From Chitinimonas taiwanensis DSM 18899 (GTDB lineage Bacteria; Pseudomonadota; Gammaproteobacteria; Burkholderiales; Chitinimonadaceae): 64,000 nucleotides of DNA. Below, piece after piece: positions 38,369 to 48,017 of this stretch. Numbering within the stretch: the first letter of the stretch is position 1; the number at the start of each line of letters is the position of its first letter. The DNA lies in NCBI RefSeq assembly GCF_900119825.1, contig NZ_FPKR01000005.1, positions 124,001 through 188,000 on the forward strand, read 5' to 3'. The notes beneath the pieces were generated by a model that ran no database searches, was not told the origin of the DNA, and saw nothing but the letters and a program-made list of their open reading frames with translations. The position numbers and the translations under genes are program-made.

Positions 38369-40351
38369 ATGACGCCTGATGCACTGCTCGAACTTGCCCG
38401 CCAACGCCAGGCCCAGTCCGATCTACACGCGGCCGACAACTTCGCTTGCATGGTGCTTGAGCGTGACGCCGACCATGGCCCTGCCCTACTCCTGCGTGCC
38501 CAGCTAGCCTGGCAACGGGGGCAAGTCGACCTCGCTGTGCCTCTCCTGGTGCAGGCCATGCAAGCCAAGCCGCCACAAGCACTGGCTTTCTGGCTGGAGG
38601 CGGCCCAGCTCGCCCAGCGCTTGGAGCAGCCCGCGCTCAGCTACACAGCCTACCGGCATGCCTGTGCGCTGGCGCCCGAGAATGTCCTGCTGTGGAATCA
38701 GCTCGGCGTGCAGGCGCAGGCCATGGGCGATTGGGAACAGGCTGCCCACGCCTATCAGCACGCGCTGGTCTTGGATGAGCAGCAGGCATTCGCGCATAAC
38801 AATTACGCGGCGCTGCTGCAGGCGCAAGGCGACTATCCCCAGGCGCTCAAGCACTTCCAGCGCTGCGTGCAGCTCAAGCCCGACTACCCGATAGGCTGGC
38901 GGAATTATGGGGGTCTGCTGCAGGAAGTCGGTCAGTTTGAAGCCGCCCTGCACGCATACCGGCAAGCCTGCGCGCTGCAAGCCGACTATGTCGAGGCACT
39001 GGCCGGCTGCATGTATATGCAGCTACAGCTGGCCGACTGGCGCGAACTCGATCAGCAAGAGCGGGCGCTACGACAGGCTATGGCAAAGGCGCCCCAGGCG
39101 CGCGTGTCGCCTTTTGTCTTGCTCAGCCTCGATGCGAATCCGGCAAGGCAGCTGGCGGTAGCACGCCAATGGTCCAGCCAATTCCCCACACAAGCCCTAC
39201 CCACGCGCCAACCAACCCAGCGCGCGCGCATCCGGCTTGGCTATCTGGGTGGGGATTTCTTCAGCCACGCCACCAGCTGGCTCACCGCTGGCTTGTTCGC
39301 CGCGCATCGTCGCGACGCCTTCGAGGTCTGGGGTTACGACTATGGGCCCGATGATGGCTCCGCCCTGCGTAGCCGCGTCAGCGCCGGCTTCGACCGGCTC
39401 GTGAGCGTCAGTACGCTCAGCCAGCATGCGCTCGCAGAGCGCATACGCGCCGACGAGATCGATATCTTGATCGACCTGAAGGGCTGGACGCGTGCGACGC
39501 GCTGCGACGTACTGGCCTGGCGTCCAGCGCCGGTGCAGGTGCATTACCTCGCCTATCCGGGCAGCTTGGGCGCGAGCTGGTGCGACTATCTGCTCGCCGA
39601 TCACACGCTCATCCCGAGCGGCGAGGAGCAGCACTATCAGGAGGCCATCGTGCGTCTGCCTACCTGCTACCAGATCAATGACCGCGCACGCGCGATGGCT
39701 TCGCCGCCCTCACGCCAGGCCGCAGGCCTACCCGAGCAGGGTTTCGTGTTCTGCTGCTTCAACCAGCATTACAAAATCCTGCCCGGCCTGTTCGATATCT
39801 GGATGCAGCTGCTGCATGCCACACCGGGCAGCGTGCTGTGGCTGATGGACATGGGCGCAGGCAATCGCACACGGCTATGTCACGAGGCGCAGCGCCGCGG
39901 GATTGGACAGGAAAGGCTGATCTTTGCCCCCGCCCTCCCCCAGGCCGAACACTTGGCCCGCCTGAGCCTAGCCGATCTGGTACTGGACACCCTGCCCTAT
40001 AACGCCCATACCACGGCCAGCGATGCGCTCTGGGCCGGCGTGCCGCTGCTCAGCTGCCAAGGCGAGGGCTTCGCCAGCCGGGTGGCAGCCAGTTGCCTGC
40101 ACGCGGTTGGACTGCCCGAGCTGATCACCCACAGCCTGCCCGAGTACCGCGCCATGGCCTTGCAGCTCGCTCAGCATCCGACCAAGCTGCAGGCCTTGCG
40201 CGAGAAGCTGGCACATCAGCGCCTGAGTTGCGCCCTGTTCGACACCGCAGCCAGCGTCGCTGCGCTCGAACAGGCCTATGCCATCATGTGGCAACGTGCA
40301 CTGGCCGGACAGGCAGCAGCAGGTTTCGATCTACCGGAGGCGCTTAGCTAG
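38369..40351 (+). CDS. TPR/GT41-family glycosyltransferase (OGT-like)
   Basis: The 660-aa protein joins TPR helical repeats (about residues 30-270, with clear units such as GDWEQAAHAYQHALVLDE and GQFEAALHAYRQACALQ) to a GT41 catalytic domain (about 290-640). The domain has the GGDFFSHATSW histidine motif, the CFNQHYKI lysine region and the DTLPYNAHTTASDALWAG sugar-nucleotide loop. Eukaryotic OGT adds GlcNAc to Ser/Thr; bacterial relatives include N-glycosylating and uncharacterised enzymes, so the target here is unknown. The ATG at 38369 begins the TPR region. The terminal TAG overlaps the convergent thioredoxin-like gene's stop in CTAG. Confidence 0.9.
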   Translation: MTPDALLELARQRQAQSDLHAADNFACMVLERDADHGPALLLRAQLAWQRGQVDLAVPLLVQAMQAKPPQALAFWLEAAQLAQRLEQPALSYTAYRHACALAPENVLLWNQLGVQAQAMGDWEQAAHAYQHALVLDEQQAFAHNNYAALLQAQGDYPQALKHFQRCVQLKPDYPIGWRNYGGLLQEVGQFEAALHAYRQACALQADYVEALAGCMYMQLQLADWRELDQQERALRQAMAKAPQARVSPFVLLSLDANPARQLAVARQWSSQFPTQALPTRQPTQRARIRLGYLGGDFFSHATSWLTAGLFAAHRRDAFEVWGYDYGPDDGSALRSRVSAGFDRLVSVSTLSQHALAERIRADEIDILIDLKGWTRATRCDVLAWRPAPVQVHYLAYPGSLGASWCDYLLADHTLIPSGEEQHYQEAIVRLPTCYQINDRARAMASPPSRQAAGLPEQGFVFCCFNQHYKILPGLFDIWMQLLHATPGSVLWLMDMGAGNRTRLCHEAQRRGIGQERLIFAPALPQAEHLARLSLADLVLDTLPYNAHTTASDALWAGVPLLSCQGEGFASRVAASCLHAVGLPELITHSLPEYRAMALQLAQHPTKLQALREKLAHQRLSCALFDTAASVAALEQAYAIMWQRALAGQAAAGFDLPEALS

Positions 40352-40818
40352 CCAGCCTGGCTAGCCGCTTTCTGCACGATGTCATGGAAGAAGGCATACA
40401 CGCCGTCCTCGCTCATCTCGCGTGCATTGGCCAGCTCGCCAGCGCGGGTGGCGTACAGCACGCGCTGGTCGGGCGCCAGGACCACCACGGCCGGGATGCC
40501 CTTCTTGATCGGGTTGCCATACACGGTATCGATGTCCAGATGCTTGTTGAAGCGCCCCACATCGATCTTGACCACCTTGAACTCCTTGCCGATCAGCGCG
40601 GTGTTCTTGGCGCTCTTCAGTGCGCTGTCGAGCGCGCGGCAGTCCTTGCACCAGTTTGCGCCGAACACCAGCAAGACTGACTTTTGCGTCTTGCGCGCTT
40701 CGATCAGCGCTTGCTTCACGTCTTCGCGCGCATTCGCGGCTTCATCGTAGGCAGGGATCTCGGCCTGTGCCAGTAAGCTGGTCAGCAAGATCAGTAAGGT
40801 GAGCGATTTCTTCAGCAC
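40348..40818 (-). CDS. Periplasmic thioredoxin-family protein
   Basis: The 156-aa protein has a signal peptide (residues 1-19, LLTSLLAQA cleavage region) and a thioredoxin-like domain with WCKDC (C57 and C60), resembling the DUF255/thioredoxin_7 type. Its likely role is thiol reduction or isomerisation in the periplasm. The GTG start at 40818 is preceded by GGGAAG. Its stop shares a CTAG with the convergent GT41 gene, so no separate terminator is seen. Confidence 0.88.
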   Translation of the reverse strand: MLKKSLTLLILLTSLLAQAEIPAYDEAANAREDVKQALIEARKTQKSVLLVFGANWCKDCRALDSALKSAKNTALIGKEFKVVKIDVGRFNKHLDIDTVYGNPIKKGIPAVVVLAPDQRVLYATRAGELANAREMSEDGVYAFFHDIVQKAASQAG

Positions 40819-40884
40819 GGCAGCTTCCCAAAAATGAGTCAGCGCGCATTGCAGCGCAATCCGGGCCGACCTTCAAGCCCATGC

Positions 40885-42780
40885 TCAGCGTGGCAGGGTG
40901 AAATGGTCGCGAATCTGCCAATTGGGCGCCTGTTCGCCCTCGGCTTCGACCCAGAGTGGGCGCGTGACACCGGCCTGCGGCTGTTCGACCCAGCGCTGCG
41001 GTACATGGTCGGTGCCGAGCATATAGCCATGCAGATTGCCGTCCGGATCGATGCGAAAGCGCAGAAAGCCCTTGTAGCCTTGGTGTGCAAGCGGTGAGAA
41101 AGCGTTATTGGCCAGCAGGCCGCAGCGCGCCATCAGGGAAAAATAAGCCCCGAACAGCAGACCGCCGACTACGCTGCCGGCCACCACCAGCAGGATGCCG
41201 ATCAGGTAGCGATCACTCAGCCACTGGCAAAGCAGCCAATACAGGCTGGCGGCGGCCAGCATATGCAGGATGGCCAGTAGTGCGCAGCTGAGGGCGGTAT
41301 GCAGGCCATCCTCACGCGCGATGGCCGCGCACAGCCCAAGCAGAACCAGGTGCACGCCCAGAGCCAGCGGGCTGAACAGCAGCGCGCGCAACCACATACC
41401 CAGGAAGTCTCCCCAAGGCAAGCCGGCAATCTGACTGGCCGGCACGAAGTGGTCGGGAATGAACGACTCGGTGAATACAAAGCTCGCGCAATACACGGCC
41501 AGCCAATACAGAAAACCTAGCAGCACCGAGAACTGCACATTGCCCTGGGCAAAGCGCTGGAAATGTTCGGCCCAGCCCACCTTGAACCAATTGCGCCAAG
41601 CGACACTTGCCGCCGGCTGGAACATGGCCAAGAGATTTCCCCAGGACAGGCCGCGGCTGGTATCAGTATCCGGGTAGCTGGCTGCCTTGCTGTAACAACG
41701 CAGGCCTTCGGTCTGGCAGGCCGAGGCCAGCGTACCCAGGCGCACGCGCTCGGCCAGATCGGGTGTCATCGCGCCACTATCGTGCGCGCAGTCCATGGCC
41801 TTGGGCAGACTGCTGGCCCGCCCATGGGTAGGGTGCAGGAAAGCGCCGGCGGAGCCGCAGGTGATCAGCGCATCGCTGTAATCGAGTCCGCCCACCCCTT
41901 CCTGCCCCTGCTCGCGTACATAGTGGTGCAGATCGCCAGCCAGGCGCAGGCGGATCTTGATACCGCGCGCGAGTAGCAAGGCTTCCAGACGCTGATAGCG
42001 CTTCGGATAGCCGGGCCTGGCCGCATCGCCGAGCGGGCGGGTCCAATAAGGCTCGGGGTAGAGCAGGATCACATTGTCACCTGGCTGCAGTTGCTGGTTG
42101 ACGATATGGCAGAAGGCCTCGTACTGCTCGCGGTCGAGATCGGCCACCAGCGCGAAATCCAGACCGAACAGCCACCAGCCATACGGTAGCTGGGCAGCGA
42201 AATAGCTGCGCGCCTGCGGTGCATGCGCGCCAAGGAAGCGGTCATCCAGATCGGCCACGAAGTGGCGGTGAAAAGTGGAGATATTGTCGAACCAGTCATG
42301 GTTCTGCGGAATGGCCAGCACGGTCTTCTTCGGCTCGAACAGATCGGGCCGGGCGGCCTCCCATAGTTCGATGAAACGGTACTGATACTCCTCGCCGCTG
42401 GCGCCTGGATAGGCCAGATCACCGCCCAATACCAGTAGATGACCGCGCGGCAGTATCTTGGGCAGGGCGGGGTCCTGCGCGGCCTGCTCGCCGGGTCTCA
42501 GGCTGGGTGACTGTGCGGCGCGCGCCACCGTGTACGTCGCATTGCCGCCATCGCCGGTATCGGACACGAAATCCCACCAGAAATCGCTGTGCGCATCGCG
42601 CGCCGACACGATGACCGGGGCCATGGCCCCGGAGAACAGTTCGCGCCGGTCGAAGTTGCGGATCTGGTCGGCCGTAGAGAGCAGATCGCGCGCCGAGCGC
42701 AGCAGCACGGCCGGGTTATACCAGGCCACCGGCCAGCGCCGCTGTGGCGGCACCTTGCAGCCGAAGTTGTAATGACTCAT
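40885..42780 (-). CDS. Metallophosphoesterase with C-terminal membrane domain
   Basis: The 631-aa protein pairs a calcineurin-like phosphoesterase domain with a hydrophobic C-terminal half. Metal-binding motifs include DTGDGG (near 67), GGDLAYPG (near 117), QNHDW (near 156, in place of the usual GNH[DE]) and LAGDLHHY (near 278). About five membrane segments follow (roughly 410-560) and the protein ends in a soluble tail. There is no signal peptide, so the catalytic domain may be cytoplasmic. The substrate is unknown. The ATG at 42780 with GGGGAG upstream is chosen; an extension to 42936 lacks similarity. The gap to the thioredoxin-like gene is 66 nt. Confidence 0.85.
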   Translation of the reverse strand: MSHYNFGCKVPPQRRWPVAWYNPAVLLRSARDLLSTADQIRNFDRRELFSGAMAPVIVSARDAHSDFWWDFVSDTGDGGNATYTVARAAQSPSLRPGEQAAQDPALPKILPRGHLLVLGGDLAYPGASGEEYQYRFIELWEAARPDLFEPKKTVLAIPQNHDWFDNISTFHRHFVADLDDRFLGAHAPQARSYFAAQLPYGWWLFGLDFALVADLDREQYEAFCHIVNQQLQPGDNVILLYPEPYWTRPLGDAARPGYPKRYQRLEALLLARGIKIRLRLAGDLHHYVREQGQEGVGGLDYSDALITCGSAGAFLHPTHGRASSLPKAMDCAHDSGAMTPDLAERVRLGTLASACQTEGLRCYSKAASYPDTDTSRGLSWGNLLAMFQPAASVAWRNWFKVGWAEHFQRFAQGNVQFSVLLGFLYWLAVYCASFVFTESFIPDHFVPASQIAGLPWGDFLGMWLRALLFSPLALGVHLVLLGLCAAIAREDGLHTALSCALLAILHMLAAASLYWLLCQWLSDRYLIGILLVVAGSVVGGLLFGAYFSLMARCGLLANNAFSPLAHQGYKGFLRFRIDPDGNLHGYMLGTDHVPQRWVEQPQAGVTRPLWVEAEGEQAPNWQIRDHFTLPR

Positions 42781-42880
42781 CTGCCTCACTCCCCATGATT
42801 GATCCGCCTGCCGCTGCAGCCCCTGCCCTTGTGGTAAGCCATTCTGGCCGGCAGCGCAATCCCACACGCCGGCACGACGC

Positions 42881-42917
42881 AAAAACGCCAACGCCACCCG
42901 AAGGTGGCGTTGGCGTT
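42881..42917 (-). terminator. Terminator of the suc operon
   Basis: A 15-bp stem (42884-42898 with 42903-42917) with loop CGAA and a T-run on the minus strand, 24 nt after the sucD stop. It marks the end of the TCA block. Confidence 0.88.
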
Positions 42918-42940
42918 GTACTGCAGATCGCGGCAAGCGA

Positions 42941-43828
42941 TTACTTGATCATGCCCTTGGACTTGAGCAGTTCAAACATGGTCTTGCCGATCTCGGCCGG
43001 GCTGCGCGTGTACGCGATGCCAGCCTTTTCGAAGGCAGCGAACTTCTCTTCCGCCGTGCCCTTGCCGCCCGAAATGATGGCGCCAGCATGGCCCATGCGC
43101 TTGCCCTTGGGGGCAGTCACACCGGCGATGTAGCCGACCACCGGCTTGGTCACATAGGACTTGGCGAATTCGGCCGCTTCTTCTTCGGCCGAGCCACCGA
43201 TTTCACCGATCATGATGATGGCGTCGGTATCCGGATCGTCCTGGAACAGCTTGAGCGAGTCGATATGACTGGTGCCCGGAATCGGGTCGCCGCCGATACC
43301 GATACAGGTGGACTGACCGAGGCCCAGGGCGGTAGTTTGCGCCACAGCTTCATAGGTCAGGGTGCCTGAACGCGACACGATGCCGATGCGGCCAGGGTTG
43401 TGGATATGCCAGGGCATGATGCCGATCTTGCACTCGCCAGGTGTGATGATGCCTGGGCAGTTCGGGCCAATCAGGCGGATGCCGGCTTCATCGACGGCGC
43501 GCTTCACATACAGCATGTCGATGGTGGGCACGCCTTCGGTGATACAGACCACCAGCTTCACGCCGGCGTCGATGGCTTCCAGGATGGAATCCTTGGCAAA
43601 CGGGGCCGGTACGTAGATGACCGAGGCATCAGCCTGGGTTTCACGCACGGCGTCGCGCATGGTGTTGAACACCGGCAGGCCCAGATGCTGGCTGCCGCCC
43701 TTGCCGGGGGTCACGCCGCCGACGACCTTGGTGCCGACCTTCAGCGCCTGTTCGGCGTGGAAAGTACCGTTCTTACCGGTGAAACCTTGCACCAGCACCT
43801 TGGTGTTCTTGTTGACTAGAACGCTCAT
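42941..43828 (-). CDS. sucD: Succinyl-CoA synthetase alpha subunit
   Basis: The 295-aa subunit binds CoA and carries the phosphorylated histidine. [15 protein letters not shown] is the N-terminal CoA site, [17 protein letters not shown] is the central motif, and the active histidine lies in the [17 protein letters not shown] region. With SucC it converts succinyl-CoA to succinate with nucleotide triphosphate formation. It is 27 nt after sucC and followed by a strong terminator. Confidence 0.97.
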   Translation of the reverse strand: MSVLVNKNTKVLVQGFTGKNGTFHAEQALKVGTKVVGGVTPGKGGSQHLGLPVFNTMRDAVRETQADASVIYVPAPFAKDSILEAIDAGVKLVVCITEGVPTIDMLYVKRAVDEAGIRLIGPNCPGIITPGECKIGIMPWHIHNPGRIGIVSRSGTLTYEAVAQTTALGLGQSTCIGIGGDPIPGTSHIDSLKLFQDDPDTDAIIMIGEIGGSAEEEAAEFAKSYVTKPVVGYIAGVTAPKGKRMGHAGAIISGGKGTAEEKFAAFEKAGIAYTRSPAEIGKTMFELLKSKGMIK

Positions 43829-43855
43829 TTGTAACTCCTGATTCTGTGCGGGTGA

Positions 43856-45028
43856 TTAGGCGAGCGCGGCGACAGCGGCCACGATCTTCTCGGCGGCGTC
43901 GTTCAGGCCTTGGGCCGAAGTCAGCTTGAGGCCGGATTCATCCAGAATCTTGGCGCCCAGTTCCGCGTTATTGCCTTCCAGACGAACCACGACCGGCACG
44001 GTCACGTTCACTTCCTTCACAGCGGCGATGATGGCTTCGGCGATCATGTCGCAGCGGACGATGCCGCCGAAGATATTGATCAGCACGCCCTTAACCGACT
44101 CATCGGCCAGGATCAGCTTGAAGGCTTCGATCACGCGTTCCTTGGTGGCGCCACCGCCCACGTCCAGGAAGTTGGCCGGTTGGCCGCCCTTGAGCTTGAT
44201 GATGTCCATGGTGGCCATGGCCAGACCGGCGCCGTTCACCATGCAACCGATATTGCCTTCCAGGGCCACGTAGTTCAGGTCGAACTCGGACGCCTTCAGC
44301 TCACGCTCGTTTTCCTGCGACTTGTCGCGCAGGGCCACGATGTTCGGCAGGCGGAAAGCAGCGTTGCTATCGATGCCGATCTTGGCATCCACGCAGCACA
44401 GTTCACCATTGCCACGGATGGCCAGCGGGTTGATTTCGAACAGGGCGAAGTCGTTTTCCACGAAAGCCTTGTAAGCACCCATCATCAGGCCGGTGAATTG
44501 CTTAATCTGCTTTTCGTCCAGACCCAGGGCGAAGCCGGCTTCCCGCGCTTGGTATGGCTGCAGGCCAACCAGCGGATCGACCACGGTCTTGATGATCTTT
44601 TCCGGGGTGTTGTGGGCGACTTCTTCAATCTCCACGCCGCCTTCGGTCGAGGTCATGAACACGATGGAGCGGGTCGAGCGGTCGACCACGGCGCCCAGAT
44701 ACAGCTCGCGCTGCACCGGGTACATGTCTTCGCACACCAGCAGCGAGCCAACCGGCTGGCCCTTGGCGTCAGTTTGGTAAGTGACCAGACGCTTGCCCAG
44801 CAGGCTCTTGGCAACGTCGGCAGCCTCTTCCGCGCTCTTCACCACCTTCACGCCACCGGCCTTACCACGGCCACCGGCATGCACTTGCGCCTTCACCACG
44901 GCAAACTTGCCGCCCATGGAGCGGAAAGCGTTGGCGGTTTCTTCCGGCGTCGTGGCCAGGATGCCCTTTTGTACCGGCAGGCCGTACTTGGCCAGCAGGT
45001 CTTTCGCTTGGTATTCGTGCAGATTCAT
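43856..45028 (-). CDS. sucC: Succinyl-CoA synthetase beta subunit
   Basis: The 390-aa beta subunit has the ATP-grasp fold ([19 protein letters not shown] start, [16 protein letters not shown] and the FEINPLAI metal site) and a C-terminal ligase domain with [10 protein letters not shown]. It provides nucleotide and succinate binding for the SucCD complex. Length is standard. It is separated by 103 nt from lpd, without a recognised terminator. Confidence 0.97.
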   Translation of the reverse strand: MNLHEYQAKDLLAKYGLPVQKGILATTPEETANAFRSMGGKFAVVKAQVHAGGRGKAGGVKVVKSAEEAADVAKSLLGKRLVTYQTDAKGQPVGSLLVCEDMYPVQRELYLGAVVDRSTRSIVFMTSTEGGVEIEEVAHNTPEKIIKTVVDPLVGLQPYQAREAGFALGLDEKQIKQFTGLMMGAYKAFVENDFALFEINPLAIRGNGELCCVDAKIGIDSNAAFRLPNIVALRDKSQENERELKASEFDLNYVALEGNIGCMVNGAGLAMATMDIIKLKGGQPANFLDVGGGATKERVIEAFKLILADESVKGVLINIFGGIVRCDMIAEAIIAAVKEVNVTVPVVVRLEGNNAELGAKILDESGLKLTSAQGLNDAAEKIVAAVAALA

Positions 45029-45131
45029 TGCTTGTTCCCTTTTTGAGAGATTGGCTTAACAGGGAAGGACGAAGGGTGAAGGATTGGGCTCTCGCCCTAC
45101 CCCGCTCCCTCCCCCCTTCTCTCAAGTTCGA

Positions 45132-46568
45132 TTAACTGTGCAGCGTACGACCATCGCAGCCGAGCGCGGCTTCATGCAGCGCTTCGGACAGGGATGGATG
45201 CGCGTGAACGATACGGGCGATATCTTCGCTGGACGCGCTGAATTCCATGGCCACCACGGCTTCCGAAATCAGTTCAGACGCGTACGGGCCAACGATGTGC
45301 ACGCCCAGAATGCGGTCAGTCTTCTTGTCGGCCAGCATCTTGACGAAGCCCTTGGCCTCGCCCAGCGCCAGTGCCCGGCCGTTAGCCGAGAACAGGAACT
45401 GGCCCTTCTTGTACTCAACGCCTTCGGCCTTGAGTTGCTGCTCGGTCTTGCCCACCCAGGCGATTTCCGGGCTGGTGTAGATGACCCAGGGCACATTGTT
45501 GAAGTCGACATGCGGGTGCTGGCCGGCAATGCGCTCAGCCACGGCCACGCCTTCTTCGCTGGCCTTGTGGGCGAGCATCGGGCCGCGCACCACATCGCCA
45601 ATCGCCCAGACATTGGCCAGATTGGTCTGGCAGTCGTCGTTGACGTCGATCTGGCCACGTTCGGTCAGCTTCAGGCCCACTGCTTCGGCATTCAGGCCGG
45701 CGGTGTTAGGCACGCGGCCAATCGAGACGATCAGCTTGTCGAACACGGCCTTTTGCTCGGCGCCAGCGGCGTCGACATAATTCACCGTCACATCCTTCTT
45801 GCCGGCCTTGATCTCGCCGATCTTCACCCCGGTGTTGATCACAAGGCCGGTGTCCTTGGTCAGGAACTTCAGCGCTTCCTTGGCCACCTGTTCGTCGGCG
45901 GCGCCGAGGAAGGTGGGCATGGCTTCCAGTACGGTCACTTCCGAACCGAGGCGCTTCCAGACCGAACCCATTTCCAGGCCGATCACGCCGGCGCCGATCA
46001 CGCCGAGGCGCTTCGGTACGGCCGGAATCGCCAATGCGCCTTCGTTGTCGAGCACCAGCTTGTTGTCGATGGTCACGCCGGGCAGCTGACGCACGCTGGA
46101 ACCGGTGGCGATGATCACATGGGTCGCTTCGATGGCCTCGACCTTGCCATCAGCCAGCTTGGCTTCCAGCACGTACTTATCGCCATTCTTGGCCTTGAAG
46201 CTGCCGGTGCCGTGGAAGGAGGTGACCTTGTTCTTGCGGAACAGGAAGGCAATGCCGCCGGTGTTCTTGGCGATGATCTCTTCCTTGCGCTTGAGCATCT
46301 GGCCCACGTCCATCTTCACGGCACCGGTGCTGATGCCATGGTCGGCAAAGCTGTGCACGGCGTGGTGGTAGTTCTCGGACGACTGCAGCAGCGCCTTGGA
46401 CGGAATGCAGCCCACGTTCAGGCAGGTGCCGCCGAGGCTGGGCTTGCCTTCGGCATTGGAGGTAGCATCGATACAGGCGGTCTTGAAACCGAGCTGAGCG
46501 GCGCGGATGGCAGCCACATAGCCGCCGGGGCCACCACCGATGACGACGACGTCAAATTGTTGGGACAT
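45132..46568 (-). CDS. lpd: Dihydrolipoamide dehydrogenase (E3)
   Basis: The 478-aa flavoprotein reoxidises lipoyl groups of the 2-oxoglutarate dehydrogenase complex, passing electrons to NAD. The FAD site [17 protein letters not shown], the redox disulfide [13 protein letters not shown] (about residues 46-56), the NAD site [13 protein letters not shown] and the catalytic [13 protein letters not shown] segment are present. There is no N-terminal lipoyl domain. Position between sucB and sucC indicates it serves the OGDH complex. Confidence 0.96.
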   Translation of the reverse strand: MSQQFDVVVIGGGPGGYVAAIRAAQLGFKTACIDATSNAEGKPSLGGTCLNVGCIPSKALLQSSENYHHAVHSFADHGISTGAVKMDVGQMLKRKEEIIAKNTGGIAFLFRKNKVTSFHGTGSFKAKNGDKYVLEAKLADGKVEAIEATHVIIATGSSVRQLPGVTIDNKLVLDNEGALAIPAVPKRLGVIGAGVIGLEMGSVWKRLGSEVTVLEAMPTFLGAADEQVAKEALKFLTKDTGLVINTGVKIGEIKAGKKDVTVNYVDAAGAEQKAVFDKLIVSIGRVPNTAGLNAEAVGLKLTERGQIDVNDDCQTNLANVWAIGDVVRGPMLAHKASEEGVAVAERIAGQHPHVDFNNVPWVIYTSPEIAWVGKTEQQLKAEGVEYKKGQFLFSANGRALALGEAKGFVKMLADKKTDRILGVHIVGPYASELISEAVVAMEFSASSEDIARIVHAHPSLSEALHEAALGCDGRTLHS

Positions 46569-46688
46569 GATTGGGAACCTTGTGAAGGTTGAGGCGTTGG
46601 GGATGAGGCGGACTCACTCACACCGTTCGGTCATGACGGGGAAAGGGCTGGGGGAAGCGAGAGCGCCTCCCCTTGCGCCCCTCACGCA

Positions 46689-47930
46689 TCAGATGTCCAG
46701 CAGCAGGCGAGCCGGATCTTCGATCGCTTCCTTGATCGCCACCAGGCTCAGCACGGCTTCGCGGCCGTCGATGATGCGGTGATCGTAGGACTGGGCCAGA
46801 TACATCATTGGCAACACCACCACCTGGCCGTTTTCGACCATGGCGCGTTCCTTGGTGGCATGCATGCCCAGAATCGCGCTTTGCGGCGGGTTGATGATGG
46901 GGGTGGACATCATCGAACCGAAGGTGCCGCCATTCGAGATGGTGTAGGTGCCGCCGCTCAGCTCTTCAATGGTCAGCTTGCCTTCCTGGGCGCGCTTGCC
47001 GAAGTCGGCAATCTGCTTCTCGATCTGCGCGAGGCTCAGTTGGTCGGCATTGCGGATCACTGGCACCACCAGGCCACGCGGGCTGCCCACGGCCACACCG
47101 ATATCGTAGTAACCGTGGTAGACGATATCGTTACCGTCGACCGAGGCGTTCACAATCGGGTACTTCTTCAGCGCGTGCACGGCGGCCTTCACAAAGAAGC
47201 CCATGAAGCCGAGCTTGATGCCGTGTTCCTTCTCGAACTTGTCCTTGTACTTATTACGCAGCTCCATCACCGGCTTCATATTCACTTCATTGAAGGTGGT
47301 GAGGATGGCGGCGGTCGATTGCGATTCGACCAGACGCTCAGCGACGCGCTGACGCAGACGCGACATCGGCACGCGCTGTTCGGCGCGATCGCCCAGCGGT
47401 ACCACCACGGCCGGAGCCGGAGCGGCCTTGGCCGCCGGCGCAACGGCCGGCTTGGCGGCAGCAGCGGCCACATCTTCCTTGAGCACGCGGCCATCGCGGC
47501 CAGTGCCTTGGATCTTGCTGGTATCGATACCGGCATCGGCCGCGGCCTTCTTGGCAGCCGGCATGACGGCGGTGCCAAAGCCAATCGCGTTTTCCGGCAC
47601 GCCAGCTGCAGCGGCAGCGGCAGCCACGCGGGCGGGTTCCTGGGCAATCGGGGCGGCAGCCGGGGCGCTGGCAGCGCTGGCGCCGGCCTTGGCTTCGGTA
47701 TCGATGGTAGCGATCAGCTGGTGGCTGACCACGGTGGCGCCGTCGCCCTGCACCAGGCTGACGATCACACCCGCCTGCGGTGCCGGCAGCTCAAGCACCA
47801 CCTTGTCGGTTTCCAGATCAATCAGGTTTTCGTCGCGTTCGACATACTCGCCGACTTTTTTCTTCCAGCTCACCAGCGTGGCTTCGGAAACGGACTCGGG
47901 CAGTTGGGGGACTTTGACTTCGATCAGCAT
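46689..47930 (-). CDS. sucB: 2-oxoglutarate dehydrogenase E2 (succinyltransferase)
   Basis: The 413-aa E2 has one lipoyl domain (residues 1-75, lipoyl lysine in [10 protein letters not shown]), an Ala/Pro-rich linker, a peripheral-subunit-binding domain (about 125-160, [15 protein letters not shown]) and a catalytic domain (about 185-413) with the [12 protein letters not shown] histidine/aspartate motif. It transfers the succinyl group from lipoate to CoA. The gap to lpd is 120 nt. The gene is also called odhB. Confidence 0.96.
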   Translation of the reverse strand: MLIEVKVPQLPESVSEATLVSWKKKVGEYVERDENLIDLETDKVVLELPAPQAGVIVSLVQGDGATVVSHQLIATIDTEAKAGASAASAPAAAPIAQEPARVAAAAAAAGVPENAIGFGTAVMPAAKKAAADAGIDTSKIQGTGRDGRVLKEDVAAAAAKPAVAPAAKAAPAPAVVVPLGDRAEQRVPMSRLRQRVAERLVESQSTAAILTTFNEVNMKPVMELRNKYKDKFEKEHGIKLGFMGFFVKAAVHALKKYPIVNASVDGNDIVYHGYYDIGVAVGSPRGLVVPVIRNADQLSLAQIEKQIADFGKRAQEGKLTIEELSGGTYTISNGGTFGSMMSTPIINPPQSAILGMHATKERAMVENGQVVVLPMMYLAQSYDHRIIDGREAVLSLVAIKEAIEDPARLLLDI

Positions 47931-47977
47931 GTTATTGGCTCCATGGGGTCGGCCAGACTTGGGATTTCGACATTACC

Positions 47978-48002
47978 AAGCGGCCGCTCATGGCGGCCGC
48001 TT
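47978..48002. other. Intercistronic hairpin between sucA and sucB
   Basis: A perfect 10-bp stem (47978-47987 with 47993-48002) with a 5-nt loop. There is no T-run on the minus strand, so it more likely affects mRNA stability or relative expression than termination. Confidence 0.5.
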
Positions 48003-48017
48003 TGATCTTGACAACGC

